A DNA stretch of 5,449 nucleotides from VGEM01 sp033764265 (lineage in GTDB: Bacteria; Pseudomonadota; Alphaproteobacteria; Rhodospirillales; Rhodospirillaceae), in NCBI GenBank assembly GCA_033764265.1, contig JANRJB010000288.1, positions 1 to 5,449 on the forward strand, in the 5' to 3' direction. A program made the translations under genes and the position numbers. Positions 1 through 5,449 of the stretch are shown here, one piece after another. Every line of letters starts with the position of its first letter. Within the stretch, counting starts at the first letter, position 1. Below the pieces are notes generated by a model, which had not been told where the DNA came from, did not search any database, and was given only the letters and a program-made list of their open reading frames with translations.

Positions 1-562
1 GCCCCGCCCAGGAACGTGAGCGGCGTGACCACCAGCCCCGGCACGATCCACAGCTGTTCCCAGCCCTTGGCCCAGACACCCAGGACGAAGCCGAACAGGC
101 AAAAGGTCAGCGTGGTCAGCACCAGGAACGCCAGCATCCAGCCGGGGTGCGCGATGCGGATGTCGACGAACAGCGATGCGGTGGCCAGGATCAGAAACGC
201 CAGCACGATGGACTTGGTGGCGGCGGCGCCGACGAAGGCCAGCACCGCCTCGAACGCCGAGACCGGCGCGGACAGCAGCTCGTAGATGGTGCCCGAGAAC
301 TTCTGCATGAAGATGCCGAACGAGGCGTTGGACAGGCTTTCCACGAACACGGCGAGCATGATCAGGCCGGGCACGATGAACGCGCCGTACGAAACGCCGC
401 CGACCTCGGTCATGCGCGAGCCGATGGCCGAACCGAACACCACGAAATACAGCGAGGTGGTGATGACCGGCGTCAGCACGCTCTGTACCGCCGAGCGCCA
501 GAAGCGGATCATCTCGAACTTGTAGAGCGCCCAGACGCCGTGATGGTTGAACACGCCGACGG

Positions 563-566
<4 letters not shown>
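1..566 (-). CDS. ABC-2 type transporter permease, YadH-like (C-terminus cut by window edge)
   Basis: Membrane subunit of an ABC exporter in the inner membrane, working with the ATPase encoded just upstream. The visible 188 residues begin MTVGVFNHHG at an ATG whose bases overlap the ATPase stop codon (ATGA), so translation is probably coupled. Hydrophobic segments lie at about residues 28-50, 62-82, 104-134, 143-167 and from 172 to the edge. The stretch IVPGLIM (about 64-70) and the motif ELLSAPVS (about 96-103) are hallmarks of ABC-2 permeases. From memory the protein aligns along its visible length with E. coli YadH (256 residues), ending in the conserved TPLTFLGG, so about 70 residues should be missing beyond base 1. 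The substrate is unknown; relatives in this family include drug, polyketide and polysaccharide exporters. The family call is secure; the export direction is inferred from the family. Confidence 0.92.
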
Positions 567-1516
<950 letters not shown>

Positions 1517-1546
1517 GGGATTGGGCGCGGTCGAATGGGGCCGACA

Positions 1547-1575
1547 GGTAGAAATTTTCCGCCGCCGCAAGTCAA
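1547..1575 (-). promoter_or_regulatory. Candidate sigma-70 promoter for the ABC transporter pair
   Basis: In the 92-base gap between the rhomboid stop and the ATPase ATG, the minus strand carries TTGACT (1575-1570, five of six matches to the -35 consensus). After a 17-base spacer comes TCTACC (1552-1547, only three of six matches to the -10). Transcription would start near 1540, about 24 bases before the ATG. The spacing is ideal but the -10 is poor, and a G+C-rich genome gives chance hits, so this is a suggestion only. If it is real, the ABC pair can be expressed apart from the rhomboid gene. Confidence 0.3.
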
Positions 1576-1608
1576 GCCTTATGCCGATCAAGCGCTCACG
1601 ACGCAGGC

Positions 1609-2397
1609 CTATCCCCACGGCCCGCGCCGGTCGCTGCCCGAGTCAGGGATGATCCCGCGCCGGCCGGTACGCAGCGGCCGGGTGTGGTGCTCGAACGGCC
1701 GGCTGCGCGGCCGGTCGAACACCGGCACGCTGGGCTTCCTGAAGAAGAACACCAGCACCGCGCCGGCGACGAAGCCGCCGATATGGGCCATGAAGGCGAC
1801 GCCCGGCTGGCCGGGATCGACGCCGGCCGAACTGATCAGCTGGCCCGCGAACCACAGGCCGAGCACGATGAACGCCGGCACGTGCCAGATCGAGATGTAT
1901 ACGATGATCCACACGAACACGCGGATATTGGCGCGCGGGTGCAAGACCAGATAGGCGCCGGTGACGCCCGAGATGGCGCCCGAGGCGCCGATCATCGGCA
2001 CCGGTGAATCGGGCGCGGCCAGCGTCTGCGTCAGCGCCGCGGCCACCCCGCACAGTACGTAGAACAGCAGGTAGCGGCCGTGGCCCAGCGAGGCCTCGAC
2101 ATTGTCGCCGTAAATCCACAGGTACAGCATGTTGCCCAGCAGGTGCATGATGCCGCCGTGCAGGAACATCGAGGTGAACAGCGTGAGCACGCCGGGAATG
2201 CGGCCGATGCGCTCGTCGACCTCCACCGCGCCGAACAGCTCGCCCGGGATCAGCCCGAAGACGTAAACCGCCACCTCGCCGCGCTGGCCGAGCGAGGCCT
2301 GCCACAGATAAACGGCGACGCACGCCGCGATCAGCGCGTAGTTCACCCACGGACGCTGGGTGTGCGGATTGTCGTCGCCGATGGGCAGGAAGAACAT
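1609..2397 (-). CDS. Rhomboid family intramembrane serine protease
   Basis: Inner-membrane protease that cuts transmembrane segments of other proteins with a Ser-His dyad inside the bilayer. The 262-residue frame starts MFFLPIGDDNP, a typical N-terminus for bacterial rhomboids of this subgroup. The expected six helices fall at about 19-35, 71-97, 107-127, 134-152, 157-188 and 197-219. Helix 2 holds the H-x4-H-x3-N motif (His80, His85, Asn89), where Asn89 and His85 would help form the oxyanion hole. Helix 4 holds GASGA with catalytic Ser139, and helix 6 holds AHIGGF with catalytic His205. Loop 1 (about 36-68) is long. After the last helix comes a tail of about 43 residues, rich in Arg and Pro and probably disordered. 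All catalytic residues are present, so it should be active; substrates cannot be guessed. It lies alone between a 205-base gap upstream and the ABC pair downstream. No strong ribosome binding site is visible before the ATG. Confidence 0.95.
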   Translation of the reverse strand: MFFLPIGDDNPHTQRPWVNYALIAACVAVYLWQASLGQRGEVAVYVFGLIPGELFGAVEVDERIGRIPGVLTLFTSMFLHGGIMHLLGNMLYLWIYGDNVEASLGHGRYLLFYVLCGVAAALTQTLAAPDSPVPMIGASGAISGVTGAYLVLHPRANIRVFVWIIVYISIWHVPAFIVLGLWFAGQLISSAGVDPGQPGVAFMAHIGGFVAGAVLVFFFRKPSVPVFDRPRSRPFEHHTRPLRTGRRGIIPDSGSDRRGPWG

Positions 2398-2602
2398 GGT
2401 GGGGCGGAGCCTGTGGGACGACCCCCCTCACCCGACCTTCGGCAAGCGAACGCAAGACGCACGCGCTGACCTCAAGTCACCCTCTCCCCCCAGCGGTCTG
2501 GGGGGAGAGGGAAGGGTGAGGGGGGACTGCTGGGTTCGATCGTCGGACGCTACCGTAGCTGCGTTCTTACCACGATACCATCGCGCTCGGAGCATGGCCG
2601 CT
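2398..2602. other. Intergenic gap between glycosyltransferase and rhomboid genes
   Basis: This 205-base stretch contains no supportable gene. Its middle is occupied by the nested inverted repeat described separately. The rest (2398-2421 and 2526-2602) shows no convincing promoter with both hexamers, no tRNA-like fold and no ribosome binding site. A rhomboid promoter must lie here or upstream, but I cannot place it. Confidence 0.6.
2422..2525. repeat. Nested GC-rich inverted repeat, likely dispersed intergenic element
   Basis: Two perfect inverted repeats are nested. The inner arms CCCTCTCCCCCCAG (2480-2493) and CTGGGGGGAGAGGG (2498-2511) give 14 base pairs around a 4-base loop, CGGT. The outer arms CCCCCCTCACCC (2422-2433) and GGGTGAGGGGGG (2514-2525) give 12 more pairs, with 46 unpaired bases on the left side and only two (AA) on the right. 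An alternative fold pairs TCACCC at 2477-2482 with GGGTGA at 2514-2519, bulging out AAGGG. Pyrimidine-rich CCCTCTCCCC/GGGGAGAGGG hairpins of this kind are known as multicopy intergenic repeats in several high-GC proteobacteria. With no T-run on either strand it is not a standard intrinsic terminator, though it could still shape or stabilise the transcript end after the glycosyltransferase gene. Confidence 0.8.
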
Positions 2603-3376
2603 CTACCCGCCGCGCAGCTTGTGAACCCGCATCAGGCGTTCCAGCGCAACCTGTTTCATCGCCTCGGTCATGAAAAAGCCGTCGTCACCCCCGTTCGCGC
2701 GCCATTCGGCCATCGACATGGCCAGCTTGGCGCGCTGCCGGTCGAGCGCGTTGCCGGGCGAGACGAACTGCTCGCACGTCTCCACGTCGATCTTGGCGTG
2801 CTTGACCAGATCGCGCAGGCACTTGCGGTAGAGCGTGTCCTCGGTGCGCCAGGTGCGGAAGTCGGGCTCTTCGGCGAAGCCGCCGATCAGGTCGTGCCAG
2901 ATGCGCCGGACGCAGAAGTTGATCGGGTTGCTTTCGTCCATCGACGCGCGCCAGTCGGCGTGCATCGGTAGGTCGATTCGCGTGCGCGTGAACACATAGC
3001 CCAGCGAATCGTCGGCCAGCAGCGCATGCAGACACAGCCGGACGTGGTCGGCGTAGAACACATCGTCGGCATCGAGGAAGAACAGGAACTGCCCGGCGGA
3101 GCGGCGCACGCCTTCGTTGCGGGCAAATCCGGGGCCTTTGTTCTCCGCCAGCACGACGAGACGCACCGCGGGTTCGCGCGCGGCCCAGGCCCGCACGCGC
3201 GCGGCCGTGTCGTCGGTGGAGTGGTCGTCGACCACGACGATCTCGGCCTCCAGCACCATCGCCGCCGACGCGGCGCTCACCGCAGCTGCGGCGCTTGCGA
3301 GCGTGCGGTCGATGGTCGCCGCGGCGTTGTAGGCGGGAATCACGATCGCGGCGGAGGGCGGCAGGCGCGAGGGCAT
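2603..3376 (-). CDS. Glycosyltransferase family 2 protein
   Basis: Predicted nucleotide-sugar-dependent transferase with a GT-A fold. The ATG at 3376 gives 257 residues starting MPSRLPPSAAIVIPAYNAA; an in-frame TTG six bases earlier is possible but less likely. Visible landmarks are the first strand with IPAYNA (about 13-18), VVVDDHSTDDT (about 47-57, nucleotide binding), ARNEGVRRSAG (about 85-95), the metal-binding FLDADD (about 100-105) and TWRTED (about 175-180), whose Glu-Asp is the likely catalytic base region of inverting GT2 enzymes. An Ala-rich segment (about 26-42) lengthens the region between the first helix and second strand. There is no membrane segment or signal peptide, so it is probably cytoplasmic or peripheral. 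Donor and acceptor cannot be deduced, and no other sugar genes are nearby. It starts 47 bases after the PIN toxin stop and could be co-transcribed with it. Confidence 0.9.
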   Translation of the reverse strand: MPSRLPPSAAIVIPAYNAAATIDRTLASAAAAVSAASAAMVLEAEIVVVDDHSTDDTAARVRAWAAREPAVRLVVLAENKGPGFARNEGVRRSAGQFLFFLDADDVFYADHVRLCLHALLADDSLGYVFTRTRIDLPMHADWRASMDESNPINFCVRRIWHDLIGGFAEEPDFRTWRTEDTLYRKCLRDLVKHAKIDVETCEQFVSPGNALDRQRAKLAMSMAEWRANGGDDGFFMTEAMKQVALERLMRVHKLRGG

Positions 3377-3423
3377 GGTCAACGATGCGGCAATTCAAGG
3401 GCGAGCGAACGCATCAGGCAACT

Positions 3424-3852
3424 TCATTCACCGAGGCGCACCAAGGCGTCGGCCGAGTCGACGATGGGGATTCCGGCGAATGAGCCGATCGCACGCAAAT
3501 CCTTGTCGCCGGAAACGATGAGATCGGCCCGGGCTGCAATCGCCAGTGCAAGCACTTCATCGTCGTCAGGATCGCGGCTGACCGGCATGGGAAGCGATGG
3601 CGGTTCGATGACCTCGGCGATGAGCGTCAGCTCAGCCATGACCTGGGGGATTTCGAGTCCGGATGCGTTGATCGAAGCTTGAAACTTGGTCCGTCTGAAA
3701 ACCGCTTCAAGTTCGCGCAGGAGCGCGGGCGAACTGCTGAGTCTGAGTCTGCCGTTCCGAATGCGTTGCAACAACGTGTGAGGAGGACCGCGCCAGAGCA
3801 GGCCGGAAATCAGGACGTTTGTGTCAACGACGACCAGCACGCCGGTCGGCAC
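3424..3852 (-). CDS. PIN-domain toxin (putative RNase, VapC-like, COG1569 type)
   Basis: Probable toxin of a type II toxin-antitoxin pair: a small metal-dependent RNase that would cut cellular RNA when free of its antitoxin. The 142 residues show the PIN acidic set: Asp10 in VVVDTNVLISGLL, Glu47 in LLRELEAVF, the acidic cluster RDPDDDEVLALA (Asp94, Asp96-98) and Asp116/Asp118 in VSGDKDL. This order and the DPDDDxxLxLA segment match the 'toxin component, PIN family' group rather than classical VapC. The first codon is GTG at 3852, overlapping the antitoxin gene by 29 bases; a second GTG at 3840 would shorten the overlap to 17 and leave MLVVVDTNV. An AGAG stretch nine bases before 3852 is a modest ribosome site favouring the longer form. 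The DNA looks less G+C-rich than the flanking genes: hand count gives 31 of 60 at 3661-3720, against 43 of 60 at 1141-1200. Confidence 0.88.
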   Translation of the reverse strand: MPTGVLVVVDTNVLISGLLWRGPPHTLLQRIRNGRLRLSSSPALLRELEAVFRRTKFQASINASGLEIPQVMAELTLIAEVIEPPSLPMPVSRDPDDDEVLALAIAARADLIVSGDKDLRAIGSFAGIPIVDSADALVRLGE

Positions 3853-4078
3853 GCCTTTCAGCTCTGGCGGCCTTCACTTCAGCGTTGATCTCTTCCATCG
3901 GCATCGGTGCGATGCCGGCCGCGTTGACACGTCCAGCCACGTCCAGCAATCGGTCGACAGCTTGCCGCCGCCTTAGCGCGTCGGCGAAAAGCTGTTCCAG
4001 GGCCGCCGGCGCCAGCAACCCGGCATCGCGGGCGGCTTGCGCGGTCTGCTCTGACAGTTCGACTTGCAGTTTAACCAT
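3824..4078 (-). CDS. Antitoxin-like small protein paired with the PIN toxin
   Basis: An 84-residue protein starting MVKLQVELSEQTAQAARDAG at an ATG, placed directly upstream of and overlapping the PIN gene, as antitoxin genes usually are. The N-terminal half has a short strand with alternating hydrophobic residues (KLQVEL, 3-8) followed by two predicted helices (about 9-20 and 23-38). This is compatible with a ribbon-helix-helix-like DNA-binding fold, but that is my inference. A region about 50-64 (NAAGIAPMPMEEINAEV) leads to a very basic end (AARAERRADRRAGRR). In such pairs the C-terminal part normally blocks the toxin. Proteins of this size and pattern (AARDAGLL, then ALRRR) are familiar partners of COG1569 PIN toxins. 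The ribosome site before the ATG is weak. Confidence 0.8.
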   Translation of the reverse strand: MVKLQVELSEQTAQAARDAGLLAPAALEQLFADALRRRQAVDRLLDVAGRVNAAGIAPMPMEEINAEVKAARAERRADRRAGRR

Positions 4079-4111
4079 GGCTCATCTTGAATCCCGCGTC
4101 ACCACGAGGAT

Positions 4112-4135
4112 GACGAACAACGTCGTCTTGACAGC

Positions 4136-4140
<5 letters not shown>
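4112..4140 (-). promoter_or_regulatory. Candidate -10 box and palindromic operator of the toxin-antitoxin module
   Basis: Upstream of the antitoxin the minus strand has TATAAG (4140-4135, five of six matches to the -10 consensus) lying across the lpd stop codon. I find no acceptable -35 at normal spacing. Immediately downstream is a 16-base imperfect palindrome, GACGAACAACGTCGTC in plus-strand reading (4112-4127), with five perfect pairs at each end. An operator at the start site would fit autoregulation by an antitoxin-toxin complex. Both elements are short and could be chance. Confidence 0.25.

Positions 4141-5449
<1,309 letters not shown>

Noticed and set aside
2480..2511. Inner hairpin as an intrinsic terminator
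   Set aside because: The stem is strong but neither strand has a T-run after it, and it sits about 90 bases beyond the glycosyltransferase stop. It is better described as an intergenic repeat.
2360..2971. 203-codon open frame on the plus strand, spanning the repeat
   Set aside because: It is antisense to the rhomboid start and glycosyltransferase end and reads through the inverted repeat. No domain or ribosome site is visible.
3384..3415. Six-base inverted repeat GATGCG/CGCATC before the glycosyltransferase
   Set aside because: The arms are only six bases with a 20-base spacer, which is expected by chance at this length, and there is no T-run to make it a terminator.
4128..4133. Perfect TTGACA hexamer on the plus strand
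   Set aside because: It points into lpd antisense, and no -10 is evident at proper distance in the coding sequence (ATGTGAATC... then GC-rich). It is probably chance.

Overview
The window is high-GC proteobacterial DNA. All six genes I can support run on the minus strand. The E3 subunit (Lpd) and the rhomboid look most like alphaproteobacterial proteins, but this rests on remembered family features and no search was run, so treat the placement as tentative. The long plus-strand open frames are antisense shadows of the minus-strand genes, as expected at this base composition.

In the order of transcription (high to low coordinates), the layout is as follows. (1) 5449-4136 is dihydrolipoamide dehydrogenase, cut at its N-terminus by the window edge but with the redox disulfide, NAD site and His-Glu dyad all visible. 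(2) 4078-3424 is a two-gene toxin-antitoxin type module: a small antitoxin-like protein overlapping a PIN-domain RNase toxin. A possible promoter and operator lie in the 57-base gap after lpd. (3) 3376-2603 is a soluble family 2 glycosyltransferase. (4) 2602-2398 is a non-coding gap holding a strong GC-rich nested inverted repeat that resembles a dispersed intergenic repeat. (5) 2397-1609 is a six-helix rhomboid intramembrane serine protease with an Arg-rich tail. (6) 1516-563 and 566-1 are the ATPase and permease of a YadG/YadH-type ABC-2 exporter. They are joined by an ATGA stop/start overlap, and the permease runs off the window.

The genes do not form one pathway. Lpd is central metabolism (E3 of 2-oxoacid dehydrogenase complexes), and the ABC pair is one transporter. 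The PIN module is a mobile-type accessory pair lying just downstream of lpd, and its DNA looks less GC-rich than its neighbours. I see no RNA genes, CRISPR, transposase or phage genes. I found no convincing undescribed system; the points most worth checking are the toxin-antitoxin module with its putative operator and the nested repeat at 2422-2525.
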